From an uncultured Prevotellaceae bacterium (GTDB lineage Bacteria > Bacteroidota > Bacteroidia > Bacteroidales > Bacteroidaceae), in NCBI GenBank assembly GCA_902761905.1, contig CACWMK010000013.1, positions 1 through 64,000 of the forward strand: DNA of 64,000 bases, written 5' to 3'. The notes under the pieces were generated by a model that was given only the letters and a program-made list of their open reading frames with translations, searched no databases and was not told the origin of the DNA. This document shows positions 16,901 to 25,854 of this stretch, in pieces. The position numbers were made by a program, and so were the translations under genes. How positions within the stretch are numbered: the stretch's first letter is position 1; each line of letters begins with the position of its first letter.

Positions 16901-17679
16901 TATGCCGCTACGGACAGCTGTACCAGCAGGAGCAGGCCGAGATGAAGAACTCGCTGTTCGGCATGATGGGCGAAGAGGTTGAGATAGCCCTGCCCCAGGT
17001 GCCCAAGAACGATGTACGCTGGAGCGACATAGAGCGACTGAACAAGGAGCGCGAACTGGTAGGTATCTATCTGTCGGCACATCCGCTCGACGAGTATAAG
17101 ATAATACTCGACAACCTGTGCAACACCAAATGTGTCGAATTGGCAGACGTGGCAAAGCTGGCAGACCGCGAGGATGTGATATTCGGCGGCATAGTGACAG
17201 CCCAGAAGACGGGCTTCACCAAGACGGGCAAACCATACGGAGTGGTGACAATCGAAGACTTCGAAGGCTCGGGCGAGCTGTTTATGATGGGCGAGGAATG
17301 GGGCCAGCGTGCCGGTATGTTCTCGATAGGTGCATCGGTTTACGTTACAGGTAAGGTAAAGTCGAGATTTATGTACAACGACAATGGCCCGAAAGACCTG
17401 AAGATAGGCGGAGTGGAATTCCTACAGACCATCAAGGAAAAAGCTATCGACCGCATCACGATATCGCTGCTCACTGACCAGTTGAACGACACGATAGTGG
17501 CCGACCTGACAGAGATTATCAACGACAATCCAGGAAAGACAAAACTGTTCTTCCAGCTGCGCGATTCGGCAGGCAATCACCACGTGCTGCTAAGGAGCAA
17601 ACGCGAGGGTATCGACGTAAAGAATCAGCTGATAAGCTACATAGAGAGTCATGAGGGCTTGGCATACTCCATAAATTAA
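13948..17679 (+). CDS. dnaE: DNA polymerase III subunit alpha
   Basis: A replicative polymerase of 1243 residues. The start at 13948 gives MEDFVHLHVHTYYSILDGQ, the usual beginning of the PHP domain, and lies downstream of the promoter box. In order: PHP domain with HLHVHT, the polymerase palm with MVGPGRGSAAGS and the acidic PDIDTDFDDDGR, the fingers with YRPGPMDYIPDFI and YQEQVM, a helix-hairpin-helix region around GLGAIKGMG, and an OB fold near VIFGGIVTAQKTGFTKTGKPYG. It synthesises the chromosome as part of the holoenzyme. Length is normal for the family. Confidence 0.98.
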   Translation: MEDFVHLHVHTYYSILDGQSSIKKLVDKAIGDGMKGMAITDHGDMFGIKEFHDICNGVNKQRKKDGLEPFKPIFGCEMYVARRGDMMLKDTKEDLGGYHLIVLAKNEHGYKNLIKLVSNSWVDGFYNRPRTDHKQLEKYHEDLIVCSACIAGEVPAKILKGDIEGARKAIEWHKNLWGDDYYLELQRHEVTDPTIRANRETFPLQQQANKVLIELAREYGVKLVCTNDSHFVDKENAEAHDHLLCLATGKDLDDPTRMLYSKQEWFKTQQEMNDIFSDVPEALANTVEILNKVETYSLDADPIMPFFPIPEEFGTEEEWRQKFTEEDLYKEFTCDENGENQLAPEDGEKKIKKLGGYDKIYRIKFEADYLAKLAYEGATKRYGDPLAKDVDDRIRFELHIMKTMGFPGYFLIVQDFINSARDELGVMVGPGRGSAAGSVVAYCLGITKIDPLKYDLLFERFLNPDRISLPDIDTDFDDDGRGKVLKWVMDKYGHENCAHIITYASMATKNSIKDVARVENVPLAISNALCKAIPDRLPDVDGKTPKMNLVNAIRAVPELQDAEASTDPRIANTMKYAKMLEGTVRGTGIHACGFIICRDPISDHVPVSTADDPDFKGTKTNCTQYDGHVIESTGLIKMDFLGLKTLSELKEACANIKRTRGIDVDLDTIPIDDPKTYELYQKGRTIGTFQFESAGMQKYLRELHPTVFEDLIAMNALYRPGPMDYIPDFIKRKNGLEPITYPIDCMEKYLKDTYGITVYQEQVMLLSRQLADFTRGESDALRKAMGKKKKDIVDAMKPKFIEGGKKNGHDPQILEKIWADWEKFASYAFNKSHAACYSWVAYQTAYLKANYPAEYMAAIMSRRRDQITEITKLMDECKQMGIATLGPDVNESYEKFGVNHHGEIRFGLGAIKGMGDSAALSIIDEREKNGPYKDIYDFAQRVNFSSVNRKAFESLALSGGFDSFGIRREDYFAQNPKGETFIEMLCRYGQLYQQEQAEMKNSLFGMMGEEVEIALPQVPKNDVRWSDIERLNKERELVGIYLSAHPLDEYKIILDNLCNTKCVELADVAKLADREDVIFGGIVTAQKTGFTKTGKPYGVVTIEDFEGSGELFMMGEEWGQRAGMFSIGASVYVTGKVKSRFMYNDNGPKDLKIGGVEFLQTIKEKAIDRITISLLTDQLNDTIVADLTEIINDNPGKTKLFFQLRDSAGNHHVLLRSKREGIDVKNQLISYIESHEGLAYSIN

Positions 17680-17745
17680 TGGCATGCTATTTGCAGAAGA
17701 CATGATAGTTCACATAGTACTAACATATTAAATTAAAGTAAGACA

Positions 17746-18060
17746 ATGGAAGTAACAATCACAAAAGAGAACTTCGCTGAGTTGAAGGCCGGCAACCTGC
17801 CTTTGGTAGTAGATTTCTGGGCAACATGGTGTGGTCCCTGCCGTATGGTAGGTCCAATCATCGAAGAGTTGGCCAAGCAGTACGATGGCAAGATCGTTGT
17901 AGGCAAGTGCGACGTTGAGGACAACGAGGAACTGGCTGCAGAGTTTGGTATCCGCAACATTCCTACCATCCTGTTCTTCAAGAATGGCGAAGTAGTCGAC
18001 AAGCTTATCGGCGCTCAGTCGAAGGCTAAGTTCGAAGAGAAATTTGAAGCAATGCTCTAA
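17746..18060 (+). CDS. trxA: Thioredoxin
   Basis: A 104-residue thioredoxin with the redox motif WCGPC (C29 and C32), the buried D23, and the cis-proline segment RNIPTILFF. It reduces protein disulfides in the cytoplasm. It lies 66 bases after dnaE. Its terminator (18076-18109) is inside the 3' end of the convergent tsaE gene. Confidence 0.97.
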   Translation: MEVTITKENFAELKAGNLPLVVDFWATWCGPCRMVGPIIEELAKQYDGKIVVGKCDVEDNEELAAEFGIRNIPTILFFKNGEVVDKLIGAQSKAKFEEKFEAML

Positions 18061-18071
18061 GAATCCCCCGA

Positions 18072-18485
18072 TTATCCGACGGTAACTACACGGTTGCCGT
18101 CGGTTTTTTCTTCTATCGATACCTTTACGGCATCCTCAGGCAGTACTTCTTCTATCAGCTCAGGCCACTCTATCAGGCACAGACAACCGCTATAGAAGTA
18201 GTCTTCGTAACCCATATCATATACTTCGTCGAGCTTCTTGATACGATAGAAATCAAAGTGATAGATGCTCTCGCCCTCGCCCGATGTGTATTCATTGATG
18301 ATGGCGAAGGTGGGCGATGTGATTACATCGTCAACTCCCAAAGCCTCGCAGATGGCTTTGATAAATGTGGTTTTTCCAGCTCCCATCTTTCCGTAGAAAG
18401 CAAACACACGACTATCGCCCATGTTGGCGATAAACTCTCGGGCTGCATCCCCGATCTGGTCTAAACTGTTAATCTTGATTTCCAT
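18072..18485 (-). CDS. tsaE: tRNA threonylcarbamoyladenosine biosynthesis ATPase TsaE
   Basis: A 137-residue P-loop ATPase needed with TsaB and TsaD for t6A modification of ANN-reading tRNAs. Walker A is GKMGAGKTT, followed by [13 protein letters not shown] and YHFDFYRIK, all diagnostic. It lies 8 bases after porX on the same strand and probably ends the aroA-porW-porX-tsaE transcript. Confidence 0.96.
   Translation of the reverse strand: MEIKINSLDQIGDAAREFIANMGDSRVFAFYGKMGAGKTTFIKAICEALGVDDVITSPTFAIINEYTSGEGESIYHFDFYRIKKLDEVYDMGYEDYFYSGCLCLIEWPELIEEVLPEDAVKVSIEEKTDGNRVVTVG
18076..18109 (+). terminator. trxA terminator embedded in tsaE
   Basis: A stem CCGACGG(TAAC) with its complement, loop of about 5, is followed by six Ts at 18104-18109. 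It starts 15 bases after the trxA stop and lies wholly within the last codons of tsaE on the other strand. Confidence 0.8.
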
Positions 18486-18493
18486 ATCTTGTT

Positions 18494-20062
18494 TTATCTT
18501 TTCTTTCCTGTCAGCGTGATGAGCGGCACTATCACCTCCTCCATCGAGATGCCTCCATGCTGGAACGTGTCGCGATAGTATGACACATAATAATTGTAGT
18601 TGTTGGGATAGGCAAAGAACGAGTCGCCTGTGGCAAACACGTAGCTAGTCGACAGGTTGGGCTGTGGCAACAGGGCCTTGCGTGGGTCCTTGATTACAAA
18701 CAGACTCTTGTCGTCATATCCCAGATTCTTGCCCAGCTTGTAGCGCAGATTGGTGTTGGTGTTGCGGTCGCCAACAATCTTTACGGGTTGGGTGCAACGT
18801 ATACTGCCGTGGTCGGTGGTTACTATCACCCGGCAATCCATCTGTGCCAACTCTCGGAAGAAGTCGCTGATGACAGAATGGCGGAACCACGAAAGCGTGA
18901 TTGAACGATAGGCACTCTCGTTGCTGGCCAACTCGCGCACCATTTTTGATTCCGTGCGGGCGTGACTCAGCATATCGATAAAGTTGAACACCACCACATT
19001 CAGCGGATTCTTCACGATGTTCTTCATCTGCTGCATCAGCTTGTCGGCATCGGCCTGGGTGTTTATCTTGTGATAAGTAAACGTCTCCTTGCGGCGATAA
19101 CGCTCCAGCTGGGTGCGAATCAGCGGTTCCTCGTTGAGGTTCTTGCCCTCTTCCTCGTCTTCATCTACCCATAGGTCTGGGAACATTTCCTGTATCTTGT
19201 TTGGCATCAGACCGCTGAAGATGGCGTTACGGGCATACTGCGTGGCTGTGGGCAGTATGCTGTAATACAGATCTTCGTCGATGTCGAAGTGCTCGCTCAG
19301 TTCCTTTGACAGCACTCGCCACTGGTCGTAGCGGAAGTTATCGAGCACCACCAGGAATACCTTTTCGCCAGCAGACAGCAGCGGGAACACTTTTGTCTTG
19401 AATATCTCGGGCGAAAGCACAGGACGGTTAGCTGCGCCTTCCAGATTAGAAATACTGGCCACCCAATCCAGATAATTCTGCTTGATGAATTTGGCGAAAC
19501 CATTATTGGCCTCCTCCTTCTGCATCTGCAGCATCTCTGTCATACTGCTCTCAGTCGAACTTAGTTCCAGTTCCCAGTGCACCAGTCGCTTGTACACATC
19601 CACCCAGTCCTGCCACGTGCGGCAGTCCATTATCTGCATGGCTATCTGTTGGAAGTTCTGCTGATACTGGCTCTGGGTTATCTCTGTCTCGATGGCCTTG
19701 CGATGGATGTTCTTCTTGAGTGTCAGGAGTATCTGGTTGGGGTTGACGGGCTTGATGAGATAGTCGGCTATCTTCTGCCCGATGGCCTGCTCCATGATGT
19801 GCTCTTCTTCGCTCTTGGTAACCATCACCACGCTTATCGACGGATTTATCTCCTTGAGTTTGCGCAGGGTTTCAAGTCCACTTATACCAGGCATCTGCTC
19901 GTCGAGCAGCACCAGGTCGAAGTTGCGCTGACGACACTGGTCGATGGCATCGGTACCGTTGCTCACGGTCACGATCTCATAGCCTTTCTTCTCGAGGAAC
20001 ATGATGTGTGCCCTCAGTTGCTCAATCTCGTCGTCTACCCAAAGTAGTAATCCGTTTGTCAT
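18494..20062 (-). CDS. porX: Type IX secretion response regulator PorX
   Basis: A 522-residue two-part protein. Residues 1-120 are a receiver domain with the acidic pair D10-D11 and phospho-acceptor D54 ([10 protein letters not shown]). The rest is a PglZ/alkaline-phosphatase-like domain ([40 protein letters not shown]). PorX works with the PorY kinase to control and support type IX secretion. It lies 18 bases after porW on the same strand. Length and domain order fit the family. Confidence 0.95.
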   Translation of the reverse strand: MTNGLLLWVDDEIEQLRAHIMFLEKKGYEIVTVSNGTDAIDQCRQRNFDLVLLDEQMPGISGLETLRKLKEINPSISVVMVTKSEEEHIMEQAIGQKIADYLIKPVNPNQILLTLKKNIHRKAIETEITQSQYQQNFQQIAMQIMDCRTWQDWVDVYKRLVHWELELSSTESSMTEMLQMQKEEANNGFAKFIKQNYLDWVASISNLEGAANRPVLSPEIFKTKVFPLLSAGEKVFLVVLDNFRYDQWRVLSKELSEHFDIDEDLYYSILPTATQYARNAIFSGLMPNKIQEMFPDLWVDEDEEEGKNLNEEPLIRTQLERYRRKETFTYHKINTQADADKLMQQMKNIVKNPLNVVVFNFIDMLSHARTESKMVRELASNESAYRSITLSWFRHSVISDFFRELAQMDCRVIVTTDHGSIRCTQPVKIVGDRNTNTNLRYKLGKNLGYDDKSLFVIKDPRKALLPQPNLSTSYVFATGDSFFAYPNNYNYYVSYYRDTFQHGGISMEEVIVPLITLTGKKR

Positions 20063-20080
20063 ATATCTCGTAGCGATTAA

Positions 20081-22942
20081 TTACCAAAAATCATCATCAA
20101 AATCGAATGCCGACTGCTGCTTTTTCTTGGTGGCAGGAGTCTGAGGCTCGACAGGCTGCTCTGGCACGATGTCCTCTACATCAGGAGCATCGATACTCTC
20201 TGGATTGACGAGCAGATTGTCCTTGCTTACCTCCATCGGAGCCAACTCGCGCTCGTAGAACAGCTGATACTCGTCGTAGCTGTACTTGGTGCCAAGACTC
20301 GGCAGATTCTTCTCGCTCACTATCAGTCGCATGGTGCCGGCTGTGTGATTGCGCAGCTGTTCGTTGTCGTAGAGCATACGGGCATATTGCAGCGCCTCGT
20401 CGTAACTCTGGAATCCGCTTACCATCATACGATTAAGTTCGCGGTCCTGGTCTATCTGTATCTCAAAGTTGCGCACCAGGAAGTTGGTGAAGTTATAGCG
20501 TGCCAACTCGAACAGCAGTTGGTTTTGATTTACTGAGTCGGGACTGTACACCAGCATAAACAGATAGTGGTCGTCGCGCTCTGTGCTCAAGGTGTCTACT
20601 GCGGTAGAATCGCCACTCAGCACAACATCGCGCTGTGTCCACACGTCGTCGATGTCGAACTTGCCACCATGCAGTCGTCGGCCTTCCTGTACACCCTTGA
20701 TTATCATACCAGCCATCTTGCTCACCTCGCTCTCAGGGAACTTTTCTACCACCTCCTTGAGTTGCTCCATGCATCCATCGCCATCGCCCTCGTTAAGCAG
20801 ACTCAATCCGCTGATAAACAAGAACTTATCGCGATTGGCACCCTGTAAAAATCGGGTGGCCGACAGTTCAGCATTCTGTTTTACCACATCAGCCCGATCG
20901 GTCTTGAAAGCCTCGTAGGTGGCTGTGTAGAGCGAATCCTCTATTTGTTCGCCAAAGCGGGCGTTTTCGGCATATAGCGGGTCGGATATCAGAAGCGTCC
21001 ACTCGCTTTCTGGGTAGTCTTGCTGCATGCGGGCCAAGCAATCTGCGGCCTTGGCCGTGTTGCCCAGTCGAGAGTAGAGTAACCACAGATGATACAGGGC
21101 CTCATCATTATGCTCGTAGTCAGGATAGTCGGCTGTCAGTCGGCACAGGTAGCGCTCACTTACTGCCAGACGATCCATCTTGTCCTTCAGGATGATGCCT
21201 GCGTGGAACAGTCCATTCTGTATTATCTCGTGGCATGCAGCCTTCTGTTCATCTGTGAATGGGATTTGTGCCAGATAGTACTCGCGCTTGTGGGGATCCT
21301 GGGCGGCAGAATCCGTAGGTACAGATTTTATGCTGTCATTTGTCACGTTTGTCACATTATCAATGCTATCTGTAGCAATGCTGTCCGTTTCCATTTCATC
21401 ATCCGATGACGGCATGCGCACCACGGTATGGTTTATTCGCTGCCAGTCATCCACATTATCGCGCCTACCCCATTCGCGCTGGAAGTCGGTCTTACCCTGA
21501 CTCACGGCCGTGGGATTATAGAAGTACCAGGTTCCGTCGCCCTTCTTCTGCGCTGTTGGCGCCTGTGGGGTGCGATTGCGATTGGCATTGGAATTGTTAC
21601 GATTGTTGCGTGCCTGCTGGGCTTCGGCCTCAGCTTCCAGTTGTGCATCGCGCTCCTCCTTTTCCTTCTTCTTCAGAGCGTCAATCACTCGGTCGATAGC
21701 CTTGTTGCGGTCGGCCTCGGTCATCTGCGACAGTTCCAGCAGCGAATCCTGCAGGTGGATAGCCTCTGTGTATGGTGCTAACTCGTCGAGTATCTTAGAT
21801 CGCTGCGACAGTTCCTCATAGTCCTTGCGATCCTTGTCGAGCAGTCCGATAGCCTCGCCATAACAGCGCTGGGCGTCGCCAAATTTTTCCATTTCCCAAT
21901 AGATGTTGCCCAGGGTGAGCAGCAGCACCCCCTTCTCTATGCCGTTTCGTGTAGATTTCTTGTTACCTTTTTCGTAGGCAGCGATGGCTTGCAGCGTGTC
22001 GCCTTGGGCCATATAAATATTTCCGATGGCGTAATACACCTGGTCAAGATACTCAGCATTGTTGTCGTTGGCAGCCATACGCTTCAGCTTGCCTATCATC
22101 TGCTTGCCGTTGTTCTTGGCCAGCACCTCGGTCTGGGCGATGCGTGCATTGAACTCGAGTTCGTATGGAGGACTGCAGCGGATAACTCGGCCGAAAGCCT
22201 TGTATGCCTCCTGCTGATTGCCCATCAGATTGTGTATCTGACCAAGCAGATACAGCTCGCGAGCCTTCTGCACCTTGCGTTTCTCGTGCTTGATGGCCTT
22301 TTGCAGATATGGTATCGCCTTGGTGTATTCGGCTGTACGAATGTAGTAGTTGGCGTAGGTATAGTCCCAATCCTTAACGGCACGAAAATCCATCGAGTCG
22401 CGACTCATATTACGAATCACGTCCTCGGCATCGTAGCGCCAATCAAGTTCTGTGTAGCACTTAGCCAACCAAGCTCGAGCCAGTCCGCTCATCAGCGGCT
22501 GGCCCTGATACAGTCGGGCCATATACGAGAATGTGGCTGCGCCCTCCTCGAACTGTCCCATCTGGAACTGCGCCTTACCCATCATCAGCCATGCTTTCCA
22601 GAGAAAAGGATTCTGCTCCTTGCCCTTCTCCTTGATGCTATGACGATGGATGGCCTTCTCCATCTTTTCGACCGTCCGCTCATAGTTCGACTTGCCAATC
22701 TCGCGACTGGTCTTATTGCCAACGGCATAGAGTGGTATCAGTTCTGTATAGTTATCCTTGTTACCCTTCTCCTTTTCCAGATTACCATCTATAAAGGCCT
22801 GATGACCATTATAATAGGTATTATAGCGGGCATTGAAAGAGTGCCAGAAGCGTGAGCCTGCGGTATTTTTTTTCGTAGAACATCCTACTATCGCCATCGC
22901 GATAGCTACTATCAGCAATATGTTCCACCCAAACCTTTTCAC
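20081..22942 (-). CDS. porW: Type IX secretion TPR lipoprotein PorW/SprE
   Basis: A 953-residue lipoprotein. The start MKRFGWNILLIVAIAMAIVGCSTKK has a lipobox with Cys21. A conserved N-terminal block follows (SRFWHSFNARYNTYYNGHQAF), then many tetratricopeptide repeats (about residues 110-400), a Gln/Asn/Arg-rich linker near 440, and more helical repeats. This matches PorW/SprE, a periplasm-facing part of the type IX system. Its ATG overlaps the stop of the upstream 64-residue gene by four bases. The porX gene follows. Confidence 0.9.
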   Translation of the reverse strand: MKRFGWNILLIVAIAMAIVGCSTKKNTAGSRFWHSFNARYNTYYNGHQAFIDGNLEKEKGNKDNYTELIPLYAVGNKTSREIGKSNYERTVEKMEKAIHRHSIKEKGKEQNPFLWKAWLMMGKAQFQMGQFEEGAATFSYMARLYQGQPLMSGLARAWLAKCYTELDWRYDAEDVIRNMSRDSMDFRAVKDWDYTYANYYIRTAEYTKAIPYLQKAIKHEKRKVQKARELYLLGQIHNLMGNQQEAYKAFGRVIRCSPPYELEFNARIAQTEVLAKNNGKQMIGKLKRMAANDNNAEYLDQVYYAIGNIYMAQGDTLQAIAAYEKGNKKSTRNGIEKGVLLLTLGNIYWEMEKFGDAQRCYGEAIGLLDKDRKDYEELSQRSKILDELAPYTEAIHLQDSLLELSQMTEADRNKAIDRVIDALKKKEKEERDAQLEAEAEAQQARNNRNNSNANRNRTPQAPTAQKKGDGTWYFYNPTAVSQGKTDFQREWGRRDNVDDWQRINHTVVRMPSSDDEMETDSIATDSIDNVTNVTNDSIKSVPTDSAAQDPHKREYYLAQIPFTDEQKAACHEIIQNGLFHAGIILKDKMDRLAVSERYLCRLTADYPDYEHNDEALYHLWLLYSRLGNTAKAADCLARMQQDYPESEWTLLISDPLYAENARFGEQIEDSLYTATYEAFKTDRADVVKQNAELSATRFLQGANRDKFLFISGLSLLNEGDGDGCMEQLKEVVEKFPESEVSKMAGMIIKGVQEGRRLHGGKFDIDDVWTQRDVVLSGDSTAVDTLSTERDDHYLFMLVYSPDSVNQNQLLFELARYNFTNFLVRNFEIQIDQDRELNRMMVSGFQSYDEALQYARMLYDNEQLRNHTAGTMRLIVSEKNLPSLGTKYSYDEYQLFYERELAPMEVSKDNLLVNPESIDAPDVEDIVPEQPVEPQTPATKKKQQSAFDFDDDFW

Positions 22943-23133
22943 CTTTTCACTCTTTCACCTTTTTTCTCTTCCAGCAGACAATGTATCTTGCACGAGCCCT
23001 CATCGGCTGCAGTACACGTAGAGCAATCGTGACCTTGCTCGATTACATCCTCGCCCTTGTCGAACTTGTTGGCTATCAGCGCTATCACACCCAGACCAAC
23101 TATCATTCCGATACAAACCAGCGCAAACGTCAT
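22939..23133 (-). CDS. Small membrane protein with Cys cluster
   Basis: A 64-residue protein with one N-terminal transmembrane helix (about residues 3-23) and four cysteines in a short soluble part (CSTCTAADEGSCKIHC), then a basic tail. The spacing could bind metal. It overlaps aroA by four bases upstream and porW by four bases downstream, so it is very likely translated in that operon. No function is known. Confidence 0.75.
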   Translation of the reverse strand: MTFALVCIGMIVGLGVIALIANKFDKGEDVIEQGHDCSTCTAADEGSCKIHCLLEEKKGERVKR

Positions 23134-24383
23134 AGTGTCTCGATGTTGAATCCTACGTGTTTCAGGTCCTCCCAGAAGTTAGGATACGACTTGGTTACCA
23201 CCTGTGGATTGTTGATAATCAGCCCTGGTTGCTTCAGCGCGAATGGGGCGAAAGCCAGGGCCATGCGATGATCCTCGTAGGTGTCGATGCCAGCCTCCAG
23301 ATTAGGTTCGCATCGCTCGCCGTCCCAGTACAGTTCGCTGTCGTTAGCGTCGTGTATCACGTAGCCCAGTTTCAGCATCTCGTTCTTCAGTGCCGATATG
23401 CGGTCGGTCTCTTTGATTTTCAGGGTTGACAGCCCTTTGAAGTGGAATGGCATATCGAGTGCGGCACAGGTCACCACGAATGTCTGCGCCAGGTCAGGAG
23501 CATTCACAAAGTCGTACTCCAACTTCGACACGCCTCGTCCGTTTTTCTTCAGCGTCACCATCTGTGGTATACCCTTCTTCTGAGTCTCAAACGTGGTCTT
23601 TACCCCCAGCAGACTGAATATGTAGCGGGTGATAGAATCGCCCTGCATCGAACCGTCCATCAGTCCTGTCAGCTTTACTTCTGCATCAGGGTCCTTGCTC
23701 AGCGCCACCATCTCATACCAGTAGCTGGCCCCACTCCAGTCGCTCTCTATGTAGTAGTTGCGGCTCTTGTAAGGCTTGTGGGCAACGGTGATGGTATCTG
23801 TGGTGCTCCACTTGGCGTCGGCGCCGAATTCGTTCATCATCCACAGCGTAAGGTCAATGTATGGGCGAGAGATGACGTCGCCAGTGAGCTGCAGCGTCAA
23901 GCCCTCCTTCAACATCGGACCAATCATCAGCAGGGCCGATGTGTACTGCGAACTTACGTTGCCTGGTATCTCCAGCAGTCCGCCTGTCAGCTTCTTGCCA
24001 GTTATCTTTAGTGGTGGATAGCCCTCTTTTTCCGCATATTCTATCTGTGCACCCAGTCGGCGCAGCGCGTCGACCAGTATTGATATGGGGCGCTGCTTCA
24101 TACGCTCAGTGCCCGTCACTACGTGGGTTCCACGCATCACACTCAGGTAGGCCGACATGAATCTCATGGCGGTACCTGCACCCTTGATATTTATCTCGTC
24201 GGGCATATATCTCATTGCATCGATTATCACCTCTGTGTCGTCGCAATCGCTCAGATTCTCAGGCAGAGCGCGACCACCACTAAGGGCGTAGATGATTAAC
24301 GCACGGTTGGATATGCTCTTTGATGCTGGCAACTGGATGGTGTCTTGCAACTTCTCAGGTGCCGTTAGTCTATATTGCTTCAT
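23130..24383 (-). CDS. aroA: 3-phosphoshikimate 1-carboxyvinyltransferase (EPSP synthase)
   Basis: A 417-residue enzyme of the shikimate pathway, joining PEP to shikimate-3-phosphate. Signatures include PASKSISNRALI near the start, GAGTAMRFMSAYL, VSSQYTSALLMIGPML, and the late ETDRISALKNEMLKLG and TYEDHRMALAFAP. The -7 box (24412-24419) is about 28 bases upstream. It leads the aroA-porW-porX-tsaE set with overlapping genes. Confidence 0.96.
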   Translation of the reverse strand: MKQYRLTAPEKLQDTIQLPASKSISNRALIIYALSGGRALPENLSDCDDTEVIIDAMRYMPDEINIKGAGTAMRFMSAYLSVMRGTHVVTGTERMKQRPISILVDALRRLGAQIEYAEKEGYPPLKITGKKLTGGLLEIPGNVSSQYTSALLMIGPMLKEGLTLQLTGDVISRPYIDLTLWMMNEFGADAKWSTTDTITVAHKPYKSRNYYIESDWSGASYWYEMVALSKDPDAEVKLTGLMDGSMQGDSITRYIFSLLGVKTTFETQKKGIPQMVTLKKNGRGVSKLEYDFVNAPDLAQTFVVTCAALDMPFHFKGLSTLKIKETDRISALKNEMLKLGYVIHDANDSELYWDGERCEPNLEAGIDTYEDHRMALAFAPFALKQPGLIINNPQVVTKSYPNFWEDLKHVGFNIETL

Positions 24384-24411
24384 TTCTTATGATTGTCACA
24401 CTAATTGCATG

Positions 24412-24419
24412 CAAAGATA
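24412..24419 (-). promoter_or_regulatory. -7 box for the aroA operon
   Basis: TATCTTTG on the reverse strand, 28 bases upstream of the aroA start codon. Confidence 0.75.
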
Positions 24420-24514
24420 CGTATTTTCATCGATTCTACCCCAGGTTTTTACACATTTTATTATTTTTTCTTATTAATCTGTGTTAATCTTTGCTCTAGT
24501 TCGCTTTTTTGTTG

Positions 24515-24522
24515 TACTTTTG
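24515..24522 (+). promoter_or_regulatory. -7 box for the pectate lyase
   Basis: TACTTTTG, 30 bases upstream of the ATG at 24553. Confidence 0.7.
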
Positions 24523-24552
24523 CCGTTGCAAACTATTATAACAGATTTGTGT

Positions 24553-25629
24553 ATGAACTTCATTAAGACTACTCTACTGTCGGCCCTATTCGTTGGGCTC
24601 CTGCCGATGACAACAGCATCAGCGCAGGGCGAAAAGATTCTTCGCGAAAAGAATCCTGAGTTTTTCAAGACTGACGAGGCTCGCCGCATTGGCGACCAAC
24701 TCATCGTATGGCAACGCAACACTGGCGGATGGCCTAAGAACATCGATATGACCACACCTCTGACCGATGCTCAGCGCCAGCAGATCATTGCCGATAAGAA
24801 GGTGACCGACGACTCCACCATCGACAATGGCGCCACCACCATGCAGATGACATATCTGGCCCGACTGTGGCAGCAGACCAAGGATGAGCGCTATCGCGAG
24901 GCTTTTAATAAAGGTGTACGCTATCTGCTGAGCGGACAGTACGACAACGGCGGATGGCCCCAGTTCTGGCCCACCATGCGCAACTATCAGGTACACATTA
25001 CTTATAATGACGATGCAATGGTTAACACGCTCATCATTCTGCGCGAGATACTGAAGGATCGCGAGCCGTTTGCCAATCTCACAGATACCAGTCTCGACAA
25101 GGACATCGAACGAGCATTCCAGAAGGGCGTAGAGTGCATACTTAACACTCAAATTAAAGTGGGCGACACGCTTACCGTATGGTGCCAGCAGCACGACCAC
25201 GAGACGTTGGCTCCAGCCAAGGCTCGCGCTTACGAGTTGCCATCGTTCAGTTCGCAAGAGAGTGCCGTCATCGTGCGATTCCTGATGAATCTGCCCAACC
25301 CCGACGAACGTGTAAAGACAGCGATACATGCAGCAATGGCTTGGTTTGAGAAGACTAAGATTACAGGCTATCGCCTGGAGCGCATTGGCAAGAAGGGCGA
25401 GCCAGGTGCCGACACCCGTCTGGTGCCCGATCCAAATGCAGGACCACTGTGGGCACGCTACTACGACCTGGTGGACTGTCAGCCGTTTGTATGCGACCGC
25501 GATGGAGTGCCACGCAAGCATCTTTGGGAGATAGGTCCAGAGCGTCGAAATGGCTATGCATGGTACAACGATCGCCCGCTGCAGCTGTACGAAAAGTACG
25601 ACAAATGGAAGAAAAAGTGGTGTAAATAA
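24553..25629 (+). CDS. Pectate lyase, PL10 family
   Basis: A secreted lyase of about 358 residues cleaving polygalacturonate by beta-elimination. The start at 24553 follows the promoter box and gives a signal peptide MNFIKTTLLSALFVGLLP ending near SAQG. PL10 signatures: WQRNTGGWPKNIDM, TTMQMTYLARLW, GQYDNGGWPQFWP, ITYNDDAMVN, and RARAYELPS-like and GPLWARYYDL segments. An alpha/alpha toroid fold is known for the family. It probably acts in the periplasm on pectin fragments. Confidence 0.93.
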   Translation: MNFIKTTLLSALFVGLLPMTTASAQGEKILREKNPEFFKTDEARRIGDQLIVWQRNTGGWPKNIDMTTPLTDAQRQQIIADKKVTDDSTIDNGATTMQMTYLARLWQQTKDERYREAFNKGVRYLLSGQYDNGGWPQFWPTMRNYQVHITYNDDAMVNTLIILREILKDREPFANLTDTSLDKDIERAFQKGVECILNTQIKVGDTLTVWCQQHDHETLAPAKARAYELPSFSSQESAVIVRFLMNLPNPDERVKTAIHAAMAWFEKTKITGYRLERIGKKGEPGADTRLVPDPNAGPLWARYYDLVDCQPFVCDRDGVPRKHLWEIGPERRNGYAWYNDRPLQLYEKYDKWKKKWCK

Positions 25630-25671
25630 TAAAAAGTACGCTGAAAATTTGGTCAGTTCAAAATTTCTACG

Positions 25672-25679
25672 TACCTTTG
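25672..25679 (+). promoter_or_regulatory. -7 box for tRNA-Pro
   Basis: TACCTTTG, 45 bases upstream of the mature tRNA 5' end. Confidence 0.75.
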
Positions 25680-25724
25680 CACCCGCATTCGAAAACAACT
25701 GTTAGAATGCTAGTCGAATTTGAT

Positions 25725-25797
25725 CGGGATTTAGCGCAGTTGGTAGCGCACACGTCTGGGGGGCGCGAGGTCGCTGGTTCGAGTCCAGTAATCCCGA
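25725..25797 (+). tRNA. tRNA-Pro (GGG)
   Basis: A 73-base cloverleaf. The acceptor arms CGGGATT and AATCCCG pair fully; the D arm GCGC...GCGC and the T arm with loop TTCGAGT are clear. The anticodon loop CTGGGGG puts GGG at 34-36. The anticodon stem has one A-C mismatch and a G-T pair. CCA is not encoded. A terminator follows. Confidence 0.9.
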
Positions 25798-25803
25798 CAG
25801 AAA

Positions 25804-25836
25804 ACGAGAGAATCGAGAGATTCCCTCGTTTTTTTG
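25804..25836 (+). terminator. Terminator after tRNA-Pro
   Basis: A stem of about 10 bp with one mismatch (CGAGAGAATC with GATTCCCTCG) is followed by seven Ts. Confidence 0.85.
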
Positions 25837-25854
25837 TTTTATGCATGCAAAGTC

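Noticed and set aside
21989-22855. A 288-codon forward frame opposite porW
   Set aside because: It is a mirrored frame of a lipoprotein gene with clear repeats; no independent support.
24384-24480. A small gene between aroA and the pectate lyase
   Set aside because: The gap contains only promoter-like sequence and no start-to-stop frame of note.
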